Shown: positions 15,401 to 22,978 of the stretch, piece by piece
Position numbering within the stretch: the stretch's first letter is position 1
Layout of the letters: every line of letters begins with the position of its first letter
NCBI RefSeq assembly: GCF_001949125.1
Contig: NZ_MSTI01000026.1
Location: 1 to 27,694 of the forward strand
Direction: 5' to 3'
Source of the DNA: Deinococcus marmoris
Lineage (GTDB): Bacteria; Deinococcota; Deinococci; Deinococcales; Deinococcaceae
DNA length: 27,694 nucleotides
The notes under the pieces: model-generated
Told to the model about the DNA's origin: nothing
The model's database searches: none
The model's input: the letters and a program-made list of their open reading frames with translations, nothing else
Made by a program: the position numbers and the translations under genes

Positions 15401-18400
15401 CGGGAATCCCCACCGAGTTCAGGGCCAGATCGAAGACCGGATCAAAGACCTGATTGATCAGTTCCTGCATCATCTCGTCGGGCCGTTTGGGGCCGGGTCT
15501 GCGCTCCTGGGTGTACGTCGGCAGCTTGTTCAGCACCGCCGACTGCGAGAAGTCCGGCGAGGTGACGACGGCCTTGTCCAGCACCGCTCCGCTGGGCGAG
15601 AAGATGACCCCTCTGACCTTGAGCCGCATGGGAGAGAAGGCGGGGAACTCGGTGTACACGAACGAAACCGGACCAGTGTCGAGCTTGACCGCTTGCGTGA
15701 CGCCTTTGAAGCTGCCCGACACCAGATAAGCCGTGTCGCCGTCCACCTTGACCTTGAGGTTCTGGGCCTGGATCTGTTGCAGCGCCACCGGGGTCAGCCC
15801 GATCATCAGCGGCGAACCGTCGGCCACCTGCAAGACCGGCCAGAAATCGTTGGGGTTGAACAGCGGGCCGCTGATGGGCTTGGGCGCACTGAGAATCTTG
15901 AACCTGAACTGGTCCTCGCCCTCGCCCACCACCAGGAATTTGGGCAGACCGGGTTCGGTGAGGTTGACGGTCTGGAGGCTGATCTGGCCGGGGAAGACAG
16001 CCTTGCTGTCGCCAGTCACGCCCAGCACTTCCACGCGCAGCAGGAAGCGCCCGCTCTTGGCAGTGGGCAGGGTCAGCGGCACGCTGTTTGCGCCCGCGTT
16101 CAGCGGCACCTGCCGGGTGTCCAGGGTCAGCGGCTGGCCGTCGGGCTGATCCGCCACGTTCAGCGGCGTCCAGGTCCAGCGCAGATTCACCGTGCCGGTT
16201 CCGGTGACGTTCAGCAGCGCCACCGACTGGGTGGGCGTGCCGATCTGCACCTCGGCAGGCGTGGGGGCGGGGACGGCGGCCCCCGCCTGGGGCCGGACTT
16301 CGGTGCTGAAGCCAGTAATGCCCACGGCGGCGTCGATCACGGCGGCCACCACCACCGTCCGTTCGGAAGCCTGATCGGCCTTGAGGGTCAGCTTGACGGT
16401 ATAGACCCCACTGACGGCGTAAATATGCGGGATGTCGGCGCTGGCCGTCACGCTCTGCGTCGGGGTGCCATCTCCGAAATTCAGCGTGTAGATGTACTGC
16501 GGATAGCCCTGAATGTTCCCGACGTTCACTGTGCTGGGCGTCCCGGCACGGGACGCCTCCACACCCAGTGTCGGCATCGGCACCGTGACGACGACTGGCA
16601 GCGTTCCCAGCAGCTCGCTGGTCTGGTTCAGACTGACCTTGATCAGGAAGGTGCCGTCCTTGACATAAACGTGCGTTCCCAGCGGGAAGGTGCCGTCACC
16701 CGCGCCGCTGGTGTTCAGGGTCTGGGTCTGACCGTCGCCCCAGTCCACCTTCAGTGCGGTTCCGGCAGGGACATCGCCCACGCTCAGGGTCACGGTCTGA
16801 CTGACTGCCGGATTGGCCGGGTCCACGGCCAGCGGAATCTGGGCCGCAACGACGGTGATCGGCTGGATGCAGGGCGGGGCATTGCCCACCTTGACCTGCA
16901 CCACGAAGCTGGCCGCCCTGCCGTAGGTACGCTGCTGGACGTTCTGCCTGGACCCGTCGCCTGCTGTGGTGAGGGCCTGCGACACGCCGGAAACCACCGT
17001 GCCGTCGTTCCAGTCCAGTGTGTAGGCTGTGCCTGCCGCCAGCCCGTTGACCTTGACCTCCACGGCCTTCCAGCGCACCGGGGAAACGGTCAGGACTTCC
17101 AGCGAACACGGGACGGGCTGCGCCGTGACGGTTACGGGGACAGGGGGAACACTGCCCAGTGGAGCGCCGCCGCGCAACAGACGCACGAGGTAGGTGCCTG
17201 CGCCGCTGTAGCTGTGATTCAGGCTGGCGGCGGCGGGAACCACCGCCGTGTCACCCCAGTCGAGCTGATCGCCGGGTTGAATATTTGCGAGTGTAGCCGT
17301 GACCGGCTGGCCGGTCTGCACGCTGGCCGGGCTGACGTTCAGCGTGGGGACGGGCAGACTGACCATCACGGGAACAGGCGCAACGCCTGCAATGGGCTGA
17401 CCGCCCCGCAGCAGACGCACGGTGAAGGTCCCGGCCTTGCTGTAGGCATGAGCCAGATTTGAAGCTGCTGGGACCACCGAGCCGTCTCCCCAGTCGAGTT
17501 GATCGCCATTCTGGAAATTCGTCAGGGTGGCCGTGGTCTTCTCGTTCACCAGAACGGCAGCCGGAGTCACACTCAGGGCTGGTGTGGGCAGGCTGACCAC
17601 CACGGGAACGGGTGCGACTCCAGCGACAGGCTGACCGCCCCGCAGCAGGCGGACGGTGAACGTCCCGGCTTTGCTGTAGAGATGGGTCAGGGTGGCCGCT
17701 GCGGAGACCACTTCACCGTCGCCCCAGTCGAGTTGATCGCTGGTCTGGAAATTCGTCAGGGTGGCCGTCACTTTTTCGCCGGTCTGGACAGCATTGGGAG
17801 AGACCGCCAGGGTCGCGACAGGAAGTGTAATGACGACAGGAACGGGCGCGACGCCCGGGGCAGGTTTACCGCCGCGCAGTAGGCGCACCGTGAAGGTTCC
17901 CGGCTGAGCGTAAACGTGCTGGAGACTGGCGGCGGCATTCACCACTGCGCCGTCACCCCAATCGAGTTGATCACCCGTCTGCACATCGGTCAGCGTGGCC
18001 GTGATCTTCTCGCCCACCAGTGCCGCACCGGGAGAAACGCTGAGCGTCGGATTGGGCAGGCTGACCACCACGGGCACGGGCGGGGTGGCCGGGTACGGTC
18101 TGGCATTGGCGTCCAGCAGCCGCACCAGGAAAGTTCCGGCCTTGCCAAAGCTGTGGCCCAGGCTGGCGGCGGCGGGCACCACCGAGCCGTCACCCCAGTC
18201 CAGTTGATCACCGGTCTGGAGATTCCCCGCCGTGGCCGTGACTTTCTCGCCCACCAGAACGGCAGAGGGCGAAACGCTCAGGGTCTGCGTGGGCAGCGGA
18301 GCGGTCACGGTGACGACGACGGGCGGAACAGCCGCGAGGGGCTGGCCGCCGCGCAGCAGCCGCACCGGGAAGGCACCAGCTTTGGCGTAGGAATGCGTGA

Positions 18401-20303
18401 GGCTTGCTGCTGCTGGCACCACCGTTCCATCTGCCCAGTCGAGTTGATCGCCGGGCTGGAAGTTGCTCAGGATGGCCGTGACTTTCTCGCCCGTTTGAAC
18501 GGCGATGGGAGAGACTGTCAGCGTCGGGGTGGGCAGGCCGACCACGACGGGAGCTGGCGCGACACCAGCGATGGGTTGACCGCCGCGCAACACCTTCACG
18601 ACAAATGTTCCAGCACTGCCGTAGCTGTGCGTCAGGCTGGCTGCCACCGGAACCACGGAACCGTCACCCCAGTCGAGTTGATCCGCAGATTGAACATTGG
18701 TCAGGCTGGCGGTCACGTTCTCGCCTACCAGTACGGCGTTGGGAGTGACGCTCAGGGTAGGCGTGGGCAGGCTGACCACCACCGGAACGGGCGCGACACC
18801 TGCAAGGGGCTGGCCGCCGCGCAGCAGACGAACGGTAAAGGTTCCGGCGCTGCTGTACGCATGCGTCAGGCTCGCTGCGGCGGCCACCACTGTGCCGTCA
18901 CCCCAGTCCAGTTGATCACCGGGCTGGAAGTTGGTCAGGCTGGCGGTCACCTTCTCACCTGTCTGCACGGCGTTGGGGGTCACGCTCAGGCCCGGCAGCG
19001 GGACCGATACCGTGATGACGGCGGGAGGAACAGCCGGGATGGGCTGTCCATTTCGCAGCAACCGGACTGTAAAAACACCCACCTTGCCATACGCGTGCGT
19101 CAGACTCGTCGCCGCTGATACCACGGAACCGTCACCCCAGTCGAGTTGATCGCTGGTCTGGAAATTCGTCAGGCTGGCTGTGACCTTTTCATTCACCAGA
19201 ACGGCAGTCGGGGCCACGCTCAGCGTCGGGGTGGGTAGCGGAGCCGTCACCGTCACGATCACGGGCGGCACACTCGGGACGGGAATGCGGTCACCCACCA
19301 CCACGCGCACGGTAAACGTCCCAGCCCTGTCGTAGGCGTGCGTCTGGCTGGGCGCTGCCGGAACGAACGTGCCATCGCCCCAGTCGAGCTGAACGGGGGT
19401 AGGCGCTGAAGTCGGCAGATTCGTCAGGATCGCCGTGACGGTCTGGCCCGTCTGCGCGGCAGTCGGCACCACCTTCAGGATGATGTCCGGCACAGCGCGC
19501 ACGGTCACGATGACGGGCGGCATAGCGGCGATGGGTCTTCCCCCCGCCAGCAGGCGAACGGTGAATGCTCCCGCTTTGCCATAAGCATGCGTCAGGCTCG
19601 CTGCGGCGGCCACCACCGTGCCATCTCCCCAGTCCAGACTCAGCGGGATCGCCCCCACAGACGTCGGATCGGGCGGTGGAACGGTGATGGTCGCGGTGAC
19701 CTTCTCGCCTACCTCGGCGGCGGTGGGGGTCACGCTCAGCGTCGGGATAGGCTGGCTGACCACCACGGGCAGCGCGGCCCCAGGGTAGGGCCGCCTGTTG
19801 CCGTCCAGCACCCGAACCGTGAAGGTCCCCGACTGGCTGTAGGCGTGTGTCAGGCTGGCCGCCGCCGGAACCACCGCTCCGTCACCCCAGTCCAGGAAGT
19901 CGCTGGGCTGAACGTTGGTCAGGGTGGCCGTGACCTTCTCGCCCGTCTGCACAGCGCCAGGGGTGACGCTCAGGGTGGGCGGCGGGGGCGTCACGTCTAG
20001 CTTCGCTGCCCCGCACTGCACCTTTCCAGCCCCGATGATTTTTTCGCAGGACCAGATGACCCCGTAACCGCCCGCCGCCGCGTAAACGTGGGTGACGGCC
20101 AGGCTGGTCACCGGGCTGGCCGAGCCGTCGCCCCAGTCGATCGTTCCGTTGGACTGGCTCACCGTCGCGGTCAGGGTCTGTCCCACACTGACGGTGGGGG
20201 GAGAAAGTGTCAGAAAATAATAATTGGTGTTGCCCGCCGAGGCCAGCCCCGCCAGACACAGCAGCGCCGCCGCCAGGGCAAGCAGCCGAAAGACGAATTT
20301 CAT
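12489..20303 (-). CDS. Giant secreted PKD-repeat surface protein
   Basis: The protein has 2604 aa. I chose the ATG at 20303 because GGGAGG lies 6 nt upstream and it opens directly on a signal peptide (MKFVFRLLALAAALL, A-S-A/G at about 23/24). The frame stays open to 20345, but those 14 residues look unnatural. Residues about 30-1328 hold about 16 PKD-like Ig units marked by L-D-W-G-D-G. Twelve of them (about 110-1065) are closely alike. Residues 1328-1820 are a beta-rich region, about 1820-1870 a Ser/Pro/Gln linker, and the last 730 residues a Gly-rich beta region with scattered Cys pairs (LCVGPANVGNLKC, SYCNPTTSAACA) that may form disulfides. The C-terminus (STHVHLNL) lacks sortase or anchor motifs. 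It is probably an adhesin or envelope scaffold. The upstream barrel gene is 41 nt away, which suggests a partner in export or anchoring. Confidence 0.92.
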   Translation of the reverse strand: MKFVFRLLALAAALLCLAGLASAGNTNYYFLTLSPPTVSVGQTLTATVSQSNGTIDWGDGSASPVTSLAVTHVYAAAGGYGVIWSCEKIIGAGKVQCGAAKLDVTPPPPTLSVTPGAVQTGEKVTATLTNVQPSDFLDWGDGAVVPAAASLTHAYSQSGTFTVRVLDGNRRPYPGAALPVVVSQPIPTLSVTPTAAEVGEKVTATITVPPPDPTSVGAIPLSLDWGDGTVVAAAASLTHAYGKAGAFTVRLLAGGRPIAAMPPVIVTVRAVPDIILKVVPTAAQTGQTVTAILTNLPTSAPTPVQLDWGDGTFVPAAPSQTHAYDRAGTFTVRVVVGDRIPVPSVPPVIVTVTAPLPTPTLSVAPTAVLVNEKVTASLTNFQTSDQLDWGDGSVVSAATSLTHAYGKVGVFTVRLLRNGQPIPAVPPAVITVSVPLPGLSVTPNAVQTGEKVTASLTNFQPGDQLDWGDGTVVAAAASLTHAYSSAGTFTVRLLRGGQPLAGVAPVPVVVSLPTPTLSVTPNAVLVGENVTASLTNVQSADQLDWGDGSVVPVAASLTHSYGSAGTFVVKVLRGGQPIAGVAPAPVVVGLPTPTLTVSPIAVQTGEKVTAILSNFQPGDQLDWADGTVVPAAASLTHSYAKAGAFPVRLLRGGQPLAAVPPVVVTVTAPLPTQTLSVSPSAVLVGEKVTATAGNLQTGDQLDWGDGSVVPAAASLGHSFGKAGTFLVRLLDANARPYPATPPVPVVVSLPNPTLSVSPGAALVGEKITATLTDVQTGDQLDWGDGAVVNAAASLQHVYAQPGTFTVRLLRGGKPAPGVAPVPVVITLPVATLAVSPNAVQTGEKVTATLTNFQTSDQLDWGDGEVVSAAATLTHLYSKAGTFTVRLLRGGQPVAGVAPVPVVVSLPTPALSVTPAAVLVNEKTTATLTNFQNGDQLDWGDGSVVPAASNLAHAYSKAGTFTVRLLRGGQPIAGVAPVPVMVSLPVPTLNVSPASVQTGQPVTATLANIQPGDQLDWGDTAVVPAAASLNHSYSGAGTYLVRLLRGGAPLGSVPPVPVTVTAQPVPCSLEVLTVSPVRWKAVEVKVNGLAAGTAYTLDWNDGTVVSGVSQALTTAGDGSRQNVQQRTYGRAASFVVQVKVGNAPPCIQPITVVAAQIPLAVDPANPAVSQTVTLSVGDVPAGTALKVDWGDGQTQTLNTSGAGDGTFPLGTHVYVKDGTFLIKVSLNQTSELLGTLPVVVTVPMPTLGVEASRAGTPSTVNVGNIQGYPQYIYTLNFGDGTPTQSVTASADIPHIYAVSGVYTVKLTLKADQASERTVVVAAVIDAAVGITGFSTEVRPQAGAAVPAPTPAEVQIGTPTQSVALLNVTGTGTVNLRWTWTPLNVADQPDGQPLTLDTRQVPLNAGANSVPLTLPTAKSGRFLLRVEVLGVTGDSKAVFPGQISLQTVNLTEPGLPKFLVVGEGEDQFRFKILSAPKPISGPLFNPNDFWPVLQVADGSPLMIGLTPVALQQIQAQNLKVKVDGDTAYLVSGSFKGVTQAVKLDTGPVSFVYTEFPAFSPMRLKVRGVIFSPSGAVLDKAVVTSPDFSQSAVLNKLPTYTQERRPGPKRPDEMMQELINQVFDPVFDLALNSVGIPVSRPSAQQRLGLLNTVYAQGKGAGVSDVSAPSAFLQYTQKGQLATSTGTGIGYATEKGRTALQQAASKGVYTGTGVGTLVVNIPPLLATTPKTVEQLQEILGAGQTDFLTFPELYLSNTGDVVSARVVDGKSVASFPSTAVSSQLVTVIGGVLKLGDSGVSMNAYGTQTAYLDLSSKRSVEPNGYVIGQQSGSEPAASVPPVQQSSAGQTIPAQLPAGQINASSNAVPGVSVNGSSNAPLPGLTTSPSQAELLRKTYGGAPSAVQVPDVGPQWQGLLWLSNQVTIDTVAQYDATKGDSEVGADQSMSVELAKKVPVSYGTRGWNLNIDGPDGKVVPGKTRLTGGIPYDAREVVVVMVKTNLIRSLTTGQFGPLPFVGGGKLSGTWDIGNHKVTLDKTGLTRAYGPDGNFTARDVTGSVSQEIRDKNGKIVTKGGVLTFTLLDSTFDLSRVGDGLKLSCSKVIIDGGLVQLPYSTCNSIQGQNRKVAGNPITFNSLSFSSEGKLILAGLSALGNADENGKNITAPARLVLSADALKYTLKLSVDATGQQVSSTPGHETNMTLKGSENDLTGAGLQAIGAGEASAVAHELAFDSGTVGVSDKLSMQVKGLFGHKGNKSYWYLLATGKAADGIPLSIITIYQITGGLAYNMQWGQGQIMFNDLNKRPNDAAGLHLAAGVVVSFTGVDDTTLHAAIVAELSSSPLQLRFGGDGYLLTGGIDTAAGYFGGGKPQARFAGLLNADGLFVDLCVGPANVGNLKCSDLKPLSLAGGVVTVQGAASIELSRTPHVYIGTFRPKDQIGQSYCNPTTSAACAALYRTGRVSVQVNLAIFKSSIDGYVMTGILDGRAPSFVQPGAFGLAAGASIESIYHAGDSGSLLLCDYSWSFDARLFAAVDGAIVVPPNPYIHGHVGLYAGASVSAYGCGIGGTLSASVSLDADFQLGNGSYVDGTAHVQISLPIVPDVDFSTHVHLNL
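17109..19976 (-). repeat. Twelve-unit PKD repeat array within the giant gene
   Basis: Twelve consecutive units of about 239 bp (about 80 aa) share the frame T-L-S-V-x-P, V-T-A-x-L, D-Q-L-D-W-G-D-G, H-x-Y, G-T-F-x-V-R-L-L and P-V-V-V. Units mostly alternate between two types, A-V-Q-T-G-E-K and A-V-L-V-G/N-E-K, implying pairwise duplication. Near-identical DNA segments recur (for example around 17480, 17720, 18190, 18670 and 19130), so the array is recombination-prone and hard to assemble from short reads. Confidence 0.9.
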
Positions 20304-20344
20304 GTGGACCCTCCCCACCACGGGCCTGCGTGCTGGCCCGCCCA

Positions 20345-21823
20345 TCAGAAGTTGAACCGCAGGCCGATGCCCGCCTGATACGAGTTGACGGTGCCGGGCC
20401 GGAAGCGCACGTTGCCCGACACCTGAAGCGGCTCCGAGACCTTGTACAGCGCCTGCACGCCGATGTCCCCCGTCCAGCGCTCGCTGCCGGAGGGAACATA
20501 GTTCAGATTGCTGCTCAGGCTCAGCGTCAGCGGATCACGGGTGTAGGCGACGTTGCCGCTGAGACTGCCACCCAGGCGCGTCTGCTGAACCCCGGCGGCG
20601 TCTGGATACGGCGCGGCGCTGAGCGAGAGTTGCACCTGGGCATTCCAGGTCTGGTTGCTCAGGTTCAGACCTGCGCCCGTGCGGTAACTCACCCGCCAGT
20701 CCTGCGTCACCTGACCGCCGGGCGTCACGCCCGGCTGCCGCTGCCAGGTCACGCCTGCCCCGCCCTGCACACTGAAAGTTGAGGGCGCGGTGGGCGCTGT
20801 TGCGGCCGGGTCTGGGTCTGGAATCACGGGTGGCGGCGAATACGCCACGCTGACATCCAGCGCGTGCGAGGGAGTTTCCCCGCCACTCCCCGCATAGCCC
20901 AGCTTGCCGGACCACGGCTGGCCGGTGCGGCTGATGCTGGCCCGCCAGCCCAGGCTGGCGGGGGTGGCGGCCTTGACGCCGAAATCGGCGCGGCCCCCCA
21001 CGTTGATCCCCACATCTCCGGTCCAGTTCTGAACGCGGGTGCTGCTCAGGCCGGTGTCCAGGGAGTAACTGCCCTCATTGTCCAGCCGCGCCGTGGCCGA
21101 GAGTTTCTCGCTGGCACTCAGGCTGGCCGTGCCGCCCGCGTTGAGACCGTAGCGGGTGCTGGGTGGGGCCGCCGTACCAGTGGACAGGCGCAGCGTCTCG
21201 GTGTGGTCCGCCGTGGCCCCCAGGGTCACGCTGCCGGGCCTCGGCCCCCCGAACTGCCCGGCCACCGACACCCTGGCCCGCAGCGCCAGATTGCGCGAGG
21301 TAAAGACGCTGCCCCCGCTGCCCGGATCAGCGCTCACGTCGGTCAGGCTGCCGCCCGTCCCTGCCGTCCAGGTCCAGGTGGGTGAAAAGGCCCCGCCCGC
21401 CCCCAGATCGCCGCTGAAGACGCGGTACGACGTGCCAGACGAGTCGCCGTCGGTGTAAACGAATGTCGAGGTGACGCTGCGTAATCCCCGTGTGGGCGCG
21501 GTGAACCCCTGTTGCGCCAGCAGGACCGCTGTCCGCGAGCCAGTGGTCAGGGTGCGTGAAGCGTCGTACTGGGTGTACAGGACGCGCTGGCCCAGGGTAT
21601 AGGTCACGTTGAAACTCTGGCTCTCTGGCCCGTTCCAGGACGTGCGGGCGGAGAGCTGACCGCCCAGCGCCTCGCCGCGCCAGTCGGCGTCCGCACTCAG
21701 ACCCTGCCACAGCGGCGTGCTGGGCAGAAAGTAGCGCACCTGAAAACTGCCCTCGGCGTGTGCCGCGCCGCCCAGCGCACAGGCCACCAACACGCTTAGA
21801 CCGCGCCGTCGCCACGCCGTCAT
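20345..21823 (-). CDS. Outer-membrane beta-barrel protein
   Basis: The protein has 492 aa from the ATG at 21823. It begins with a signal peptide (MTAWRRRGLSVLVACALGG, A-H-A/E at 23/24). The rest is dense in alternating hydrophobic/polar strands with Ser/Thr/Gly-rich turns (SLSASEKLSATARLDNEGSY, LTLSLSSNLNYVPSG). It ends GIGLRFNF with a terminal Phe, the C-terminal signature of proteins folded into the outer membrane by BamA. A central Pro/Asp-rich stretch (PPPVIPDPDPAATAPTAP) may be a loop or domain boundary. I cannot place it in a named family. It is first in the operon with the PKD and Fn3 proteins. A role in exporting, anchoring or docking them is inferred from position only. The ribosome site is weak and no promoter is clear. 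Confidence 0.82.
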   Translation of the reverse strand: MTAWRRRGLSVLVACALGGAAHAEGSFQVRYFLPSTPLWQGLSADADWRGEALGGQLSARTSWNGPESQSFNVTYTLGQRVLYTQYDASRTLTTGSRTAVLLAQQGFTAPTRGLRSVTSTFVYTDGDSSGTSYRVFSGDLGAGGAFSPTWTWTAGTGGSLTDVSADPGSGGSVFTSRNLALRARVSVAGQFGGPRPGSVTLGATADHTETLRLSTGTAAPPSTRYGLNAGGTASLSASEKLSATARLDNEGSYSLDTGLSSTRVQNWTGDVGINVGGRADFGVKAATPASLGWRASISRTGQPWSGKLGYAGSGGETPSHALDVSVAYSPPPVIPDPDPAATAPTAPSTFSVQGGAGVTWQRQPGVTPGGQVTQDWRVSYRTGAGLNLSNQTWNAQVQLSLSAAPYPDAAGVQQTRLGGSLSGNVAYTRDPLTLSLSSNLNYVPSGSERWTGDIGVQALYKVSEPLQVSGNVRFRPGTVNSYQAGIGLRFNF

Positions 21824-22034
21824 GGACCGTCCACTGCTGAATTTCCGCCGTTATTGCGCTGCGACGCCCCACCCTCTCGCCTGGACCCCTCGGCCCGATT
21901 CCACCCCTCTGATTTCACCTGCCACCTCCGCAGTGTGATCCTGAGCGCGGGGGCGTGATACAGGCGTTGCAAGGGTAACGCGGTGTTGCCGTAAAAGACC
22001 TGAAATGGCGTTGGAGACGCGGTATGGTGCGGCG
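21824..22034. other. Upstream region of the envelope operon, no gene recognised
   Basis: These 211 bp hold the presumed promoter of the barrel gene on the minus strand, but I could not find convincing -35 and -10 boxes. No credible coding frame is present on either strand. Confidence 0.4.
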
Positions 22035-22319
22035 CTATGGTGAGGGTCGATCACGGTTCAAGCAGCCCGTGGAGACGAGATTTCGGGAGCAGGTAGCGAG
22101 ATTTGGGGCCAGTGGGTTCGGGCTTCCAGCGAAAAATCCAGCCCACTCCAGCGCTTCGGCCAGGCTCGGGACCTTGTTGATTGGGCGCATCTGGGGCGTA
22201 AGCTGCTCAGGGTGCAGTCGAGCCCATTTGGCAGCGAGGTCTGGCGTCAGAGTGAATGCTGGCCTGATCAGGAAGCGGACTGGACGTGCTCTTGGGTGAC
22301 CTGTCAACCTCGAGTCCAA
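22035..22319 (-). CDS. Doubtful small hypothetical gene
   Basis: This is a 94-codon frame from a TTG at 22319 with an AGAGG-like site only 3 nt upstream. The middle part (LAAKWARLHPEQLTPQMRP and PSLAEALEWAGFFAGS) reads like helical protein. However, third-position GC is clearly lower than in neighbouring genes, the N- and C-termini look random, and no family is recognised. It sits at the edge of a decayed mobile region and may be a gene remnant. Confidence 0.25.
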   Translation of the reverse strand: MDSRLTGHPRARPVRFLIRPAFTLTPDLAAKWARLHPEQLTPQMRPINKVPSLAEALEWAGFFAGSPNPLAPNLATCSRNLVSTGCLNRDRPSP

Positions 22320-22493
22320 GTACCTCTACTTGCCCCGTAACGGGCCGAATTCTTTCCAGTAGCTAAAATCGGCCTGCGAGAAAAAACCCGTTCAGGACAG
22401 TGTTTAGAGTTTTCAGAAAATCAGCTTAGAACGGTTTAGGAAGGCTTTCTCCCCCTTCTAAGGCAGTTGTCACAAAAAAGACCATTTTCATGA
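22320..22493. other. AT-richer intergenic segment
   Basis: This segment is visibly richer in A and T than the rest of the window (runs such as AGAAAAAACCC and CACAAAAAAGACC), with no gene recognised. It lies between the doubtful small gene and the repeat cluster, and its composition fits imported or relic DNA. Confidence 0.4.
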
Positions 22494-22565
22494 CCGAGCG
22501 AAGCGAGTGACTTTTATCGAGCAGGACGGAGAATGGAGTCACCGGAAGTCTTCTATTCCGGTGAC
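22494..22565. repeat. Second palindromic repeat with 10-bp hairpin
   Basis: It begins with CCGAGCGAAGCGAG (22494-22507), identical to 5949-5962, followed by a GAGCAGGA segment also found in that repeat. It ends in a perfect hairpin, GTCACCGGAA (22538-22547) with TTCCGGTGAC (22556-22565) and an 8-nt loop. It appears to be a variant or mosaic of the same small-repeat family and lies directly beside the truncated tRNA copy. Confidence 0.6.
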
Positions 22566-22582
22566 GTAATTCGGAGAACTGC

Positions 22583-22647
22583 TCTAAGCGGTCGGTTAAT
22601 GGTTCGAGTCCATTGGGGTACACCACAAAAAGACCGTCCTGGATGGC
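22583..22647 (+). repeat. Truncated tRNA-Arg 3' half, right copy of the 65-bp direct repeat
   Basis: It matches the anticodon loop, T arm, acceptor 3' strand, CCA and 22 nt of flank of tRNA-Arg (484-548) at 62/65 positions. All three changes are transitions. The 5' half of the tRNA is absent, and A22620 would break an acceptor pair, so it cannot be a working tRNA. This is the usual shape of the second attachment site left when an element integrates at a tRNA 3' end. Confidence 0.88.
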
Positions 22648-22710
22648 GAGAGCAGGAAGCGACCCCAGGACCAAACAGGCTACCTGGGGTCTCCGACTGT
22701 AGTGGATCAG

Positions 22711-22912
22711 TCACGGGTGGTTGGCGGCGCACTTTGCCTCGCTGGACAACACGTGGCAGTAAATATCGTTGATAGTTGACGCACTGGCATGACCCAACGT
22801 TCTTCTGATAACCGTCATCTGCATTCTGCGGCGCAGATGCTGATCGCAGGCAGAGAGCGAATCACTTTCGAGTTCCATCCGCAGCGCGCGGCATCTGGCG
22901 CACGCCGTATGG
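22711..22912 (-). pseudogene. Relic of a tyrosine recombinase (phage/ICE integrase) C-terminus
   Basis: Reading leftward to the stop at 22713-22711, the frame ends VIRRTLGHASAST, then INDIYCHVLSSE. This is the box of tyrosine recombinases: L-G-H-A-S (22783-22797) followed by the nucleophile Tyr in D-I-Y-x-H-V (22750-22764). The frame is open for at least 50 codons upstream, but the expected H-x-L-R-H box is not in it. A degenerate P-Y-G-V-R-Q-M occurs in another frame at 22892-22912, which suggests a frameshift. No N-terminal domain is found before the next gene at 22979. It therefore seems to be a broken integrase, 63 bp from the truncated tRNA-Arg copy. Confidence 0.68.
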
Positions 22913-22978
22913 CTGCAAGAGTACCGGGCAGGAAGTCCGACAGGTGGGCTGGCACAGTTTGTCCAACCTGAATAATGG

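Noticed and set aside
14835..17462. Long plus-strand open frame of 875 codons
   Set aside because: It lies antisense to the giant PKD gene. The peptide is His/Arg/Gln-rich with no motif, as expected for the mirror of a GC-rich coding strand, and the minus frame has a signal peptide, ribosome site and clear repeats.
17109..19976. CRISPR-like or satellite repeat array
   Set aside because: The regular spacing of about 240 bp is the coding repeat of PKD domains: the frame is open throughout and differences follow codons.
22583..22647. A second functional tRNA-Arg
   Set aside because: The D arm and 5' acceptor strand are missing, and the sequence left of 22583 shows no complementarity to the acceptor.
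22426..22674. Minus-strand 82-codon open frame
   Set aside because: It is composed of the palindromic repeat and the tRNA-Arg fragment read backwards, so it is not a gene.
22789..22971. Plus-strand 60-codon open frame
   Set aside because: It is the antisense of the integrase relic, which shows a real protein motif on the minus strand.
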